Positions 53,751 to 62,751 of a stretch of 64,000 nucleotides of DNA are shown here, in pieces; the first letter of the stretch is position 1; every line of letters starts with the position of its first letter. A program made the translations under genes and the position numbers. Below the pieces are notes generated by a model. That model was not told the origin of the DNA, did not search any database, and was given only the letters and a program-made list of their open reading frames with translations. The DNA is from an uncultured Acidobacteriaceae bacterium (GTDB lineage: Bacteria > Acidobacteriota > Terriglobia > Terriglobales > Acidobacteriaceae): positions 1 through 64,000 of the forward strand of contig CAIMKZ010000100.1 in the NCBI GenBank assembly GCA_903842065.1, in the 5' to 3' direction.

Positions 53751-54003
53751 TGCGGTTCTCTCCTCTTGCTTGCGAGTGTGTGCGGCGGAGCTCTCCCGCT
53801 GAGCGGAAGATGCACCCTGGCAGACAACGATCGAGTGCGACGGAATCTGGTACAACCTTATTCGAACTGCCGTGGGAGTTGCCAGTGACCGCGCAGGAAT
53901 TTATTGCGGAAATAGCCTTGGAAGGCAGCAGCGGGTTGCAGTGCAGGTGGGCGAAGGAAATGCCGGCCGGCTCCAGAACTATTACTGCGAAGATTTGTGC
54001 TTT

Positions 54004-54035
54004 CCCAGGTCTCAAACGCGAGACCTGGGGCACCC
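54004..54035. repeat. Family A repeat
   Basis: CCCAGGTCTC ... GAGACCTGGGGCACCC upstream of the flavoprotein gene; the interval 53751-54074 holds it and no supportable gene. Confidence 0.87.
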
Positions 54036-54074
54036 AAATTCATGGGCACGCTTGCAAAATCACGCGGTACGACT

Positions 54075-54884
54075 CTAGGTTGACGGGTTAACCGCCACCG
54101 TTACCGGCCGCCCCGCCATGGCGTGCCGCAGCACTTCTGACGGCCATATATAGATAGCCAGGCGGCGCGAGTAGTGCAGCACCGGTTCGCAGTTGGGAAG
54201 GGTGATGCCGATCGAGGCGGGCAGGTCGTTGCGCTCGATCAGGGCCTCGGCCTCTTCAAGCGGCAGCGGCACGTGGTGTACGTTTGAGCGGATCGGCTCG
54301 CCGCTGCGGTTTGAGCTGAAGATGCACGACCGCTCGGTAAGAAAGTACTCGAGCGAGCCCGGCCGAATCTCCGCCGTCTTCAGCGTCGGACCCAGGCCGC
54401 GATATCGTGCCTTGAAGACCACCGGCTTAGTGTTCAGCCGCCTGTTGCTGTAGAAGTCGAACTCCCGCTCCGAGCACTGATCCAGCCGCATCGACGACCA
54501 GTGGCAGGGCAGGTGGTACACCATGCGCGCAATGCCCACGCCCAGCAGGTTGCTTGAGTCCAGCGAGAAGCAGTAGGTGCCGGAAGTGCCGGTAAAGCGG
54601 TCGCGGACATAGGTACGCATGCTCAGATCGGGAAAGCTCCGCGCCCCCGGTAGCGCAGGCACGCCTCGGATCTTGATGCGATCGAGCCAGAAGGGAACCA
54701 CGCCGAGCCAGGCCTTGCCCTGATATGTGTCCACTTCAAGCCAGTCGGGCAGCAGTGGATCGAGGACAGAGGGATTCAGCGCCCAGTGGGCGAACAGAAG
54801 GTCGTTCCAGCGCTGGCTGATCAACCAGCGGCCGGAGGGCAGCGGTCGTGGCCTGTACGAGCTCTTGAAACGGTACTCCTGCAC
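54075..54884 (-). CDS. DUF2071/YqjF-family protein
   Basis: About 269 aa. SQRWNDLLFAHWALNPSVLDPLLP, YQGKAWLGVVPFWLDRI, FPDLSMRTYV and the C-terminal HYSRRLAIYIWPSEV match YqjF/DUF2071 proteins, a cytoplasmic family related to acetoacetate-decarboxylase-like folds whose function is unknown. I choose GTG 54884 because GGGAG lies five bases upstream; a longer frame reaches 54986 with a TTG. Neighbour is a divergent ThyX-like gene; no shared pathway is evident. Confidence 0.82.
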   Translation of the reverse strand: MQEYRFKSSYRPRPLPSGRWLISQRWNDLLFAHWALNPSVLDPLLPDWLEVDTYQGKAWLGVVPFWLDRIKIRGVPALPGARSFPDLSMRTYVRDRFTGTSGTYCFSLDSSNLLGVGIARMVYHLPCHWSSMRLDQCSEREFDFYSNRRLNTKPVVFKARYRGLGPTLKTAEIRPGSLEYFLTERSCIFSSNRSGEPIRSNVHHVPLPLEEAEALIERNDLPASIGITLPNCEPVLHYSRRLAIYIWPSEVLRHAMAGRPVTVAVNPST

Positions 54885-55188
54885 AACTGCTCCCTGGAGT
54901 TGGTTCCCCGGCTGCTGAAACGGCAAGGGAAGTTGTTCCGTAGCCCGATCGTAAACGGTCCGGCGGCCGGAACTCCTCAGCCGCAACTGCTCGCTGTCAG
55001 CATCTTAATGCATTTTCGGTATACAAGTAGAATTTTTCAGGACTGTGAAAGGCGGCTTTTTCATTGTGAAACAGCCGCTCGATTGTGTGCTTTCGGTCTA
55101 CACCAACTCCGCCGATGCGGTCGCCCAAATTTCAGGCTTATGTGCGGCAGTGCACTCCATGCCGTATTCTGTTCGCGAGACCTGCATT

Positions 55189-56796
55189 ATGACGAACCAG
55201 ACTTCCTCTATGCCCGCCGCCCGAAATGCCACTGAGGTTTTTGCCGTTCACGGCGCCGACCCCGAGATTCTGGCCTTTGCCATGGCCAAGTACTCGCGCT
55301 CATCCCTCTCCATGCGCGAGAGCCTGCGCGAGATCAGCTCACAGAAGGCCGAGCAGTTCCTCAACACCTTTTACTTCCAGTACGGCCACCGCTCCATCGC
55401 CGATCTGGCCCACATCGCTTTTGCGGTCGAGCGGCTGAGCCTGATGGCCGCGCTCATCCTTGAAGACGAGCAACGCTGGGATGGCCAGGAGCGCTCCACG
55501 CGCTACCAGAACTTCACGAAGTCGGGCTGCTACTTCCCCGAATTCGGAGCAGACGACGCCGACCGCAAGCTCTACGCCGACACCCTCGGCAAGCTCTTCT
55601 CCACCTACGACCAGACCACCGCCGCCGTTCACGACGTTTTGCGCAGCCAGATCGCTCGGCCCGACGACATGAAGCAGGACGCCTACGAGCGCACACTCAA
55701 AGCTCGCGCCTTCGACGTGGCCCGCTACCTGCTCCCCCTGGCCACCAACACCTCGCTCGGCCAGATCGTTACCGCGCGCACGCTTGAGACGCAGGTTTCG
55801 CGCCTGCTCTCGCATCCGGCGGCAGAGATCCGCGACCTGGGCGAGAAGCTGCGCGAAGCCGCCACCGGTCCGGCATGGAACCTGAACGATCAGGCCGCAC
55901 AGGCCTTCGTGGAAAGGCTCGCGGCCTTTGAGGGAGCGGCCAAATCCGGCGACAGCCTTGCCGCCGAGGCCGCCCGCCTGTTTACCCGCGAGGTGCGCTC
56001 CGCGCCCACGCTGGTTAAGTACGCCCAGCCCAACCCCTACGAGGTTCAGACCCGCAAGGAACTCACCCGCGCCGCCGCCGAGATTCTCTCCGGGCTCTCC
56101 TATCCCAAGGCCCCCATGGTCGATCTGGTCGAGCGCACGGAGAGCCTTGAGGTCGAGTTGGCCGCCACCCTGCTTTACTCGGTCAGCCAGTACTCTTTCC
56201 GGCAGATTCGCGACCTGGTGGCCAGCCTGCCCGCCGCGCAGGTCAACGACATCGTCGAGCTGGGCCTGGCCCACCGCGGCAAACACGACGAAGCGATCCG
56301 CGCCTTCCACTCCGGCTCAACCCTGCGCTTCGATCTGCTCATGGACATTGGCGCATTCCGCGACTTCCACCGCCATCGCCGCTGCACACAGATTATTCAG
56401 GGCTTCACCACGGCGCACAGCTACGAGTCGCCCGGCTCGGGCGATCTGCCCGCCGGCACCGACATTCTGGCAGAGGCCGGAGTGCTGGCCGCCTACGGCG
56501 CGGCCGTTGACGGAGCCCACCTGGCCAGCCGCCAGATCGCTGCCGGCAAGGCGCCCGAGGCCGAGCAGTCCGCCCTGTATCTGCTGCCTCTGGCCACCCG
56601 CTGCCGTTCGCTCTTCAAGATGGACTTTGCCGAGGCGCAATACATCACGGAGCTGCGCTCGGCCCCGGCCGGCCACTTCAGCTATCGGCGCGTCGCCTGG
56701 GCCATGTACCGCGCCATCGAGCGGGAGCATCCGGCCCTGGCCAAACACATCCGGGTAACGGACTACACCAAACCGATCGACCTACTGCAAAGGTAA
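55189..56796 (+). CDS. Double ThyX-like (FAD-dependent thymidylate synthase-fold) protein
   Basis: About 535 aa, more than twice a normal ThyX. The first half (residues 20-110) has SLREISSQKAEQFLNTFYF, GHRSIADLAHIAFAVERLS and ERSTRYQNF. The second half (from about 300) has VELAATLLYSVSQYSF and LMDIGAFRDFHRHRRCTQII. Classical ThyX needs RHR followed by S-x-N-E-S-x-RY. Here the S-x-RY end survives only in the first half and RHR only in the second. It may be an active fused enzyme, a different flavin enzyme, or a non-catalytic relative. The start is uncertain (55159 and 55210 also possible). Confidence 0.8.
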   Translation: MTNQTSSMPAARNATEVFAVHGADPEILAFAMAKYSRSSLSMRESLREISSQKAEQFLNTFYFQYGHRSIADLAHIAFAVERLSLMAALILEDEQRWDGQERSTRYQNFTKSGCYFPEFGADDADRKLYADTLGKLFSTYDQTTAAVHDVLRSQIARPDDMKQDAYERTLKARAFDVARYLLPLATNTSLGQIVTARTLETQVSRLLSHPAAEIRDLGEKLREAATGPAWNLNDQAAQAFVERLAAFEGAAKSGDSLAAEAARLFTREVRSAPTLVKYAQPNPYEVQTRKELTRAAAEILSGLSYPKAPMVDLVERTESLEVELAATLLYSVSQYSFRQIRDLVASLPAAQVNDIVELGLAHRGKHDEAIRAFHSGSTLRFDLLMDIGAFRDFHRHRRCTQIIQGFTTAHSYESPGSGDLPAGTDILAEAGVLAAYGAAVDGAHLASRQIAAGKAPEAEQSALYLLPLATRCRSLFKMDFAEAQYITELRSAPAGHFSYRRVAWAMYRAIEREHPALAKHIRVTDYTKPIDLLQR

Positions 56797-56817
56797 GTCG
56801 CTTAATTTATTCACGTT

Positions 56818-56849
56818 ATCGCCGCGCTACCCGCGCGGCGATACTTTTT
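56818..56849. terminator. Intrinsic terminator after the ThyX-like gene
   Basis: Stem ATCGCCGCG/CGCGGCGAT with a short GC loop, then ACTTTTT, 22 bp after the stop. Confidence 0.87.
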
Positions 56850-56992
56850 GCTGCCTTTGCTGCCAGCCGGAGCTGCGATCTCACTGTTAAACGAATCGGC
56901 AGTAAATTTTATTTGGATACTTTACTATTAATAAATATATGGTTATTGTGTATTAACGGGGCGCGCTATTAAACCTTAGGAGAATAGCCCAG

Positions 56993-58165
56993 ATGCCTAT
57001 TCAACGACATTCCGGAGACTATGTCTTCACCAGCACTACCGGAGAGAGCGTCCGGGCCTATGTTCCGCGGTCGCTTCCGCCAGACCCGCCCGTGGTGCTT
57101 GACGCGCTGCTGCCGCTGCTGGACCGGGCCACTCATGCGCTGGGGCGGCTGGACGGGCTGTCGAAGATCCTGCCGGACCCCGATCTCTTCCTCTATCCCT
57201 ACGTCCGCAAAGAGGCGGTTTTGTCGTCCCAGATCGAGGGCACGCAGTCCTCGCTCTCCGATCTACTGCTGTTTGAGAGCGAGGCAGCGCCGGGCGTCCC
57301 TCTGGACGACGTGCGCGAGGTGTCGAATTACGTGGCCGCCATGCAGCATGGCCTGGACCGGCTGCGCGGCGGCTTTCCGCTTTCGCTGCGGCTGATCCGG
57401 GAGATTCACGGGATTCTGCTGCGCGGCGGACGCGGCGAGCACGAGACGCCGGGCGAGTTTCGCACCTCGCAGAACTGGATTGGAGGCACCCGTCCGGGAA
57501 ATGCCACCTATGTTCCGCCACCGCCCGAGCGGCTGATGGAGTGCCTCGACAGCTTTGAGAAGTTTCTGCACGACGAGACGGTGCGCCTGCCTCTGCTGGT
57601 GCAGCTGGGGATGATTCACGTGCAGTTTGAGACCATCCACCCCTTCCTTGACGGCAACGGAAGGCTTGGGCGTCTGCTCATTACTCTGCTGCTTTGCGCC
57701 AGAGGAGCGCTCACCGAACCCCTGCTCTATCTGAGCCTCTACTTCAAGACGCACCGCTCGTACTACTATGACCTGCTACAGCGGGTCCGCACCGAAGGCG
57801 CGTGGGAAGAGTGGCTGGCGTTCTTTCTCGAAGGCACGGAGACAACTGCCAGACAGGCCGCGGATACCGCAACGGAACTCATCCATCTCTTCGATGCGGA
57901 TCGCAAGCGCGTTCAGGCCATCGGTCGTCCGTCGCTCTCGGCCCTGCGCGTTCACGAGTACATGCAGAGGAAGCCGCTCATCGTCATCGGCCCTGCCGCC
58001 CGCGAGCTCCATCTCTCCGTGCCCACGGTGACCAGCTCTCTGGCGCAGCTGACGGAGCTGGGAATCGTCGTCGAGATCACGGGAAGAGCCCGCGATCGTG
58101 TCTTCGCCTACAGGCGTTTCCTCGACCTCATCTCCGCCGGCACCGAACCAATTCGGCCTCTCTGA
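56993..58165 (+). CDS. Fic-family AMP-transferase with built-in inhibitory motif
   Basis: 390 aa. The Fic core carries the complete motif HPFLDGNGRLGR, needed for transfer of AMP or another phosphate-containing group onto target proteins. An N-terminal inhibitory helix has SSQIEGTQ (S-x-x-x-E-G), so this is the class II type with its own antitoxin helix. A C-terminal winged-helix segment (GPAARELHLSVPTVTSSLAQL) could bind DNA. A good ribosome site (TAGGAGAAT) precedes 56993. No separate antitoxin is seen and none is needed. The upstream 56850-56990 is AT-rich. Cytoplasmic; targets unknown. Confidence 0.92.
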   Translation: MPIQRHSGDYVFTSTTGESVRAYVPRSLPPDPPVVLDALLPLLDRATHALGRLDGLSKILPDPDLFLYPYVRKEAVLSSQIEGTQSSLSDLLLFESEAAPGVPLDDVREVSNYVAAMQHGLDRLRGGFPLSLRLIREIHGILLRGGRGEHETPGEFRTSQNWIGGTRPGNATYVPPPPERLMECLDSFEKFLHDETVRLPLLVQLGMIHVQFETIHPFLDGNGRLGRLLITLLLCARGALTEPLLYLSLYFKTHRSYYYDLLQRVRTEGAWEEWLAFFLEGTETTARQAADTATELIHLFDADRKRVQAIGRPSLSALRVHEYMQRKPLIVIGPAARELHLSVPTVTSSLAQLTELGIVVEITGRARDRVFAYRRFLDLISAGTEPIRPL

Positions 58166-58286
58166 GCCGAAGCCTTTTGACCGCGCAAAGGGCAGAGCGA
58201 CGTGCGCAAAGACTTTCAACGGACCGTTTCCGTCTTATATGCAGGTTGGCAGCATACTGGCCAAACGGAATCGAAGGAGGTCACAT

Positions 58287-58862
58287 ATGAAACTAGCGTT
58301 CAGCGCCGCCATGGCGCTCGCTCTCATCGGCGCTTCATTGGCTCAGGCCCAGGCACCCCAGGCAGCCCCACCCATGCCCGGCCCCGGCGGCGGCGCTCCA
58401 CAGGGCGCTCCCCGCGGCCCCCGCGCCCCTGAAGTTCCCGCCCCCAGCATCCCCATCGACGTGGCGGTGGCTGCTGCCAAGGCCGCGCAGACCGCCTGCG
58501 CCGGCTTCCACTTTGGATTTGCCATTCTCGACCAGTCGGGTCAACCCAAGCTCATTTACATCCTTGACGGCTCGGCTGGCTCCCACGCCACCCGGGCCGT
58601 GGGCAAAGCCAGCTCGGCGCTGCTGATCAACGGACCCAGCGAAGGCCTCACCGACCGTGCGGCGGCCGATCCGGCGATCGCGGCCAAAGTGCAGGCGGCC
58701 AAGGACAGCGGCAAGCCCATGATGGCCATGGCCGGCGGCCTGCCCATCGTCGTCAACGGCCAGGCGCTCGGCGCAATCGGCGTCTCCGGCGCGGAGCCAG
58801 GCGGCCACGACCCGGAGTGTGCGGCCGCAGCCATGAAGGTGATTCAGGCTCAGGTGAAGTAA
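58287..58862 (+). CDS. Exported GlcG/HbpS-like heme-binding-family protein
   Basis: 191 aa. Signal peptide (LAFSAAMALALIGASLAQAQ), a Pro/Gly-rich linker (PPMPGPGGGAPQGAPRGP) and a GlcG/DUF336 domain: AVAAAKAAQTACAGFHFGFAI, YILDGSAGSHATRAVGKA, GLPIVVNGQALGAIGVSG. HbpS of Streptomyces, in this family, binds heme and senses redox stress; others assist glycolate or corrinoid metabolism. A strong GAAGGAGG site fixes the start at 58287. Probably periplasmic. Lone gene after fic. Confidence 0.85.
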   Translation: MKLAFSAAMALALIGASLAQAQAPQAAPPMPGPGGGAPQGAPRGPRAPEVPAPSIPIDVAVAAAKAAQTACAGFHFGFAILDQSGQPKLIYILDGSAGSHATRAVGKASSALLINGPSEGLTDRAAADPAIAAKVQAAKDSGKPMMAMAGGLPIVVNGQALGAIGVSGAEPGGHDPECAAAAMKVIQAQVK

Positions 58863-59253
58863 GGAGCCGTGTCTCCGCTTGACCGGACAGGATGCGATCC
58901 CAGGTCTCAAAATCGAGACCTGGGGCACCCGGCACCCGGCCATGAAAGACAGGCACCAGCCGGCCCCGCAGGGGCCGCGCGAAACAGTCAACCCACCCAA
59001 TAGTTCCGAGTTGGCGACCACACAATCTGAATGCAATGCGTATCAGTCGGCAGCTCGCCAGTGTTGCGGGTTGAAGCGCCGTCCAGACCCATTCTTGTGC
59101 TGATTCTTTCCAAAGCCAAATTTTTCCGGGAACACCTGACAGTTACTACTGCCGCATTTCCTTAAGCTCTGGCTAATCCCATCGGCGTTACTATCGCGCG
59201 TACCACTTCCAATGTCACATCATTTTGCGAGCACGAAGCGGAGGACAGAGATC
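58863..59253. repeat. Intergenic region with family A and family F repeats
   Basis: An A unit at 58899-58930 and the first F unit at about 58961-59020 (GGCCCCGCAGGGGCCGCGCGAAACAGT... split here, then AGTTCCGAGTTGGCGACC). No gene is visible in this 391-bp stretch. The esterase-like gene start has GGAGGA upstream. Confidence 0.8.
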
Positions 59254-60801
59254 ATGCGGATTCATTCCAGGATTTGCGCGCTTTTCGTAGTTCTGGCAGT
59301 TACAGCCGGCGCTCAGGTACGCACTGATAGCGGGCTGGTAGCCGGCGTTGCTGGCAAGGATGGCTCAGTCGTTGCATACAAGGGCATCCCCTACGCCGCC
59401 CCTCCTGTAGGCGATCTGCGATGGCGCGCGCCCCGGCCCCCTGCCTCATGGCAGGGCGTTCGCAAGGCCGAGAAGATGGGGCCCAGTTGCATGCAGACTC
59501 TGACGGGCAAAAGCTTTCCGTTGACTGAAGAGTATTTTCCTCAGAACGAAGTCAGCGAGGATTGCCTGTACCTGAACGTCTGGGCGGGGTCGAAGGCCGC
59601 AGGCGCAAAGCGCCCTGTGCTCGTATGGCTTCATGGCGGCGGCTCATCGGAGGGATCGAGCGCGCCCGCCATCTATGACGGAGAGGGGCTGGCGAAGAAA
59701 GGCCTGGTGGTGGTCACCCTCAACTTCCGCCTCGCTCAGTTCGGCTTCTTCACGCATCCGGAACTCAGAAAAGAATCCGAGCACAATGCTTCGGGCAACT
59801 ACGGATACATGGACATCCTGACGGCGCTCACCTGGGTGCAGAAGAACATCGCTGCATTCGGCGGCGATCCTGCCCGGGTGACGATCGGCGGCACGGCCTG
59901 GGGTACCGCAGTCGTACAGGCATTGACTGTATCCCCGGTATTCAAGGGCTTGTTCCAGCGCGCCATCCTTGAGGGCAGCGCCGGTTTCGGCGCAGGCAAC
60001 TCAGGCGGAGCAAGAACACCGGAGGAAGCGGAACAGGATGGGCTGAACTATGCCAAGGCCCGCGGCGGCAAATCGCTTGCCGAACTGCGCGCGATGTCGG
60101 TTGAGGAACTCAGGAAATCTTCCGGCCCACTCATTCGATTCGGTCCTGTTATCGATGGCTGGATGTTCACCGAATCCCCCCAAAGCGCTTTCAACGCCGG
60201 GAAACGAAGCGACATTCCCACTCTGACGGGTTCGGTCATGAGCGGTACCATGCCTAACGAGTCCGCGGACCTCTCGCCCGCCGATTGGCAGAAGCAGATT
60301 CGCGCGCGTTACGCCGATGCGGCAGATGCGTTTTTCAAGCTGTATCCGAGCAATTCCGCCGAAGAGGCGCTCGCGGCCAGAAAGAACAGTAACCGCGATC
60401 AGAGTTTGATTCCCATGCTGGCCTGGGGCAAGACGCGGTCCAAGACCGCCAAGACAAACGCATTCACTTATTACTTCACCCACGCGCAGCCCGGAGAGTA
60501 CAAGGAAAAGTATGGCGTCTTCAGCCGGTCTGAGGAGCCTTACTTCTTCAACAATCTCGCTGTACTCAACCGCCCCTGGGATGCCGAAGACCGCAAGCTC
60601 GCCGATATCATGTCCAGCTATTGGGTGAACTTCGCCGCAACCGGCGATCCCAACGGCAAGGGCCTGCCCAAATGGCCTGCATTCAACGATCAGACCAGCC
60701 AGACCATGGAACTCGGCGACAAGCTTGCTCCTCGACCCTTTGGTGACGATGCCAAGATTCAATTCTTCACGAAAAACGGAAATGGCGCACAACAACGTTG
60801 A
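59254..60801 (+). CDS. Carboxylesterase-fold protein lacking catalytic Ser and His
   Basis: 515 aa with a short signal peptide (ICALFVVLAVTAGAQ). The type-B carboxylesterase frame is clear: GIPYAAPPVGDLRWRAP, SEDCLYLNVWAG, VLVWLHGGGSSEGSS, NYGYMDILTALTWVQKNIAAF, GGDPARVTI and the C-terminal YWVNFAATGDPNG. However, the nucleophile elbow that should read G-E-S-A-G reads GTAWG (IGGTAWGT), and the usual A-x-H-G before E-x-P-Y-x-F reads VFSRSEEPYFF. Ser and His are thus replaced while the rest, including the oxyanion HGGG, is kept. It is likely a non-hydrolytic binding protein or uses another chemistry. Confidence 0.88.
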   Translation: MRIHSRICALFVVLAVTAGAQVRTDSGLVAGVAGKDGSVVAYKGIPYAAPPVGDLRWRAPRPPASWQGVRKAEKMGPSCMQTLTGKSFPLTEEYFPQNEVSEDCLYLNVWAGSKAAGAKRPVLVWLHGGGSSEGSSAPAIYDGEGLAKKGLVVVTLNFRLAQFGFFTHPELRKESEHNASGNYGYMDILTALTWVQKNIAAFGGDPARVTIGGTAWGTAVVQALTVSPVFKGLFQRAILEGSAGFGAGNSGGARTPEEAEQDGLNYAKARGGKSLAELRAMSVEELRKSSGPLIRFGPVIDGWMFTESPQSAFNAGKRSDIPTLTGSVMSGTMPNESADLSPADWQKQIRARYADAADAFFKLYPSNSAEEALAARKNSNRDQSLIPMLAWGKTRSKTAKTNAFTYYFTHAQPGEYKEKYGVFSRSEEPYFFNNLAVLNRPWDAEDRKLADIMSSYWVNFAATGDPNGKGLPKWPAFNDQTSQTMELGDKLAPRPFGDDAKIQFFTKNGNGAQQR

Positions 60802-61379
60802 GAGAAGAACGATCTCCGTTGCCCGCTCCTCTGGCGCCCGCGATCCTGTTTAGATCCGGGCGCCATTGTGCATTAGTTGAAATATGGGAGGCAGGTGGCC
60901 CGGTCAACATCCGGAATGACATCCGCGGCGAGTGATGAACTGTGCCCCGTCCATCGCGCGCTCTTTGCGCGATGGGTGGGGCACAACCCTCAACACGCCA
61001 CAACACCGCATCCCGGAGGGATGCATCGATATTAGCCCAGGACAAGTTCGCGTCAGCGAACGCAGTCCTGGGTTTGCTGCAATATCGAGTCACAGCCCCG
61101 TAGAGGCGGCGCGAAACAGTTAACCTGGCCGTTAGTTCTGGGTAGGCGACGATGCAACCGCAACCCGGAAACTGATGAGAATGTATAGTCTCGAAGCACG
61201 AGAATTGAGGGCGATGCTGGAAAGCTATCCGAGTGGCTCACTGTCTTCGGTGTTGCATTCGCGCAAGGATATGGGAATTTATCGGGCGCCTGTGACTTCG
61301 AGCTTCCCACTTCTCTGGCCGAGCATGTAGGCTGTCTACCAGCCTTCCCCCGAACAGGTTGAAGGCCCCCGGAGGTCTC
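60802..61379. repeat. Intergenic region with several palindromes and family F copy 2
   Basis: 578 bp with no supportable gene. It contains a terminator-like hairpin (60832-60865, TGGCGCCC/GGGCGCCA with inner GATC/GATC), a palindrome GTGCCCCGTCCATCGCGCG / CGCGATGGGTGGGGCAC (about 60947-60985), GCATCCCGGAGGGATGC (61008-61023), a nested cruciform from about 61026 to 61087 and F unit 2 (61093-61150). Confidence 0.75.
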
Positions 61380-61973
61380 ATGCGAACAACACTACAGACA
61401 CTTTTGATCAGCGTTGTATTTTCAGGTGCCTTAGCCTTTACGCAGACGCCGGCGTCCCCAAAAACGCCCCCATATACGCCTCTCGATCAGGACACTCTGA
61501 TAGCAGCCGAGCACATGCAGCAGCTCCTTAAAGACGCTCCTATTTCAAAGGAGACCGGAAAGCCCGGCAGCCTGAGCTCACAACTGTTTGGCGCCAGCAA
61601 GTTCAACACCGCATTCATCCGACTCAACGAGCCCGACAAGCCGCATGCCCACGCCGGAACCAGCGAGGTGCTGCTCATCCAGGCTGGGGCAGGTTCGCTC
61701 GAAACAGGCGGTGAAATGGTCGGGCCATTCCTGGCCAACAGTGACGTCCACACAGCGTTTTTTGTGAATGGACCGCGGACCACCGAAGCGACGCAAACCG
61801 GGGGCGAAGCAGGAGGCCCGCACAACGGAGCGGGCACCGCGATAACGGGAGGACGGACACAAAAAGTAAAGGCGGGCGATGTGCTCTTTATTCCCGCTGG
61901 AGTTCCTCATCACTGGACGGCAATCGAGCAGCCTATCGTCTACCTCGATGTGAAGTTTCCGAGGACGGAGTAG
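61380..61973 (+). CDS. Exported cupin-domain protein
   Basis: 197 aa with a signal peptide (TLLISVVFSGALAFTQ). Cupin motif 1 is intact with metal ligands (PHAHAGTSEVLLIQAGAG) and motif 2 is present (KAGDVLFIPAGVPHHW), so unlike the cupin at 27184 it can bind a metal. An insertion of about 50 residues rich in Gly and Thr separates the motifs. Start at 61380 follows CCGGAGGTCTC. Substrate unknown; exported and periplasmic. Solitary gene. Confidence 0.85.
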   Translation: MRTTLQTLLISVVFSGALAFTQTPASPKTPPYTPLDQDTLIAAEHMQQLLKDAPISKETGKPGSLSSQLFGASKFNTAFIRLNEPDKPHAHAGTSEVLLIQAGAGSLETGGEMVGPFLANSDVHTAFFVNGPRTTEATQTGGEAGGPHNGAGTAITGGRTQKVKAGDVLFIPAGVPHHWTAIEQPIVYLDVKFPRTE

Positions 61974-62092
61974 ATCGCGATTTGATTGGGTGGAAGCAGT
62001 GTAAATTTGAGTCGCTGAGCATGAATGGATCTATGGTGTCGGACATAAGCGAAACGAACTATGTCTGGATTGACGACGATGCGACCGCATCA

Positions 62093-62152
62093 TCGGCCCC
62101 GCAGGGGCGGCGCGAAACAGTTAACCTGGCCTTAAGTTCCGAATCGGCGACG
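62093..62152. repeat. Family F repeat copy 3
   Basis: CGGCCCCGCAGGGGCGGCGC, then GAAACAGTTAACCTGGCC and AGTTCCGAATCGGCGACGA; copies 1 and 2 are at 58961-59020 and 61093-61150. The stretch 61974-62228 holds this and no gene. Confidence 0.82.
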
Positions 62153-62228
62153 ACTCGCCCTCAACGCGAGTAGCGGTCTCGGATTGACCGGTGCCAACAG
62201 AACGTCTATTCTTGCAGCCATATCAACC

Positions 62229-62696
62229 ATGAGTGCAGAACATTCATCCCAGTTCCGCAGGACTGGAATCATCTTTTTTCTCGTCGCGGTGCTGGCGTCG
62301 ATCGTCCTTGCCGCGATCATTCGATCAAATTGGGATCGAGTGTCGGTTAGACAATATGAGATGAGTGTGGCTTTCGATGGTAAAGCGCCATGGGGTGATG
62401 TAGGGCCGGAATCCGATGGCGAACCGGCTCCGACTGTGCTCTACCGCAAGCTTGGAACGAGCTATTGCTACACGGCTTTTCAATTGCCGAGCTTGTCTTC
62501 TCGCTTGAAGGAATCGGGTAGAAGTCAGTTCCATGTTGAGTACAACGTTTTCTCAAGTTTCGGTCATGTTGGAAGGTATACTCTGCGCTCGGTAGACGGT
62601 GTTCTGCTCGCCGACGGGAAGCGAATTGTCGAAGCTGTTCACGAGTTTGGGGCGCAAGTTCTTTTGGAAGGAAATGAGCCTTCTACCTGCTCATAA
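62229..62696 (+). CDS. Hypothetical single-pass membrane protein
   Basis: 155 aa. One N-terminal membrane helix (TGIIFFLVAVLASIVLAAII) after a short basic stretch, then a soluble domain with no family I recognise (YEMSVAFDGKAPWGDVG, YCYTAFQLPSLSSRLKESG, GRYTLRSVDGVLLADGKR). The frame is open to 62184, but the Met at 62229 sits better before the helix. GC content looks lower than its neighbours, hinting at acquired or little-selected DNA. Lone gene beside a family F repeat. Confidence 0.5.
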   Translation: MSAEHSSQFRRTGIIFFLVAVLASIVLAAIIRSNWDRVSVRQYEMSVAFDGKAPWGDVGPESDGEPAPTVLYRKLGTSYCYTAFQLPSLSSRLKESGRSQFHVEYNVFSSFGHVGRYTLRSVDGVLLADGKRIVEAVHEFGAQVLLEGNEPSTCS

Positions 62697-62751
62697 AATG
62701 TCGTTCCGAGCGCGCACAGCCTAACTGTCAGTTACATCGCACCAAAACGCA

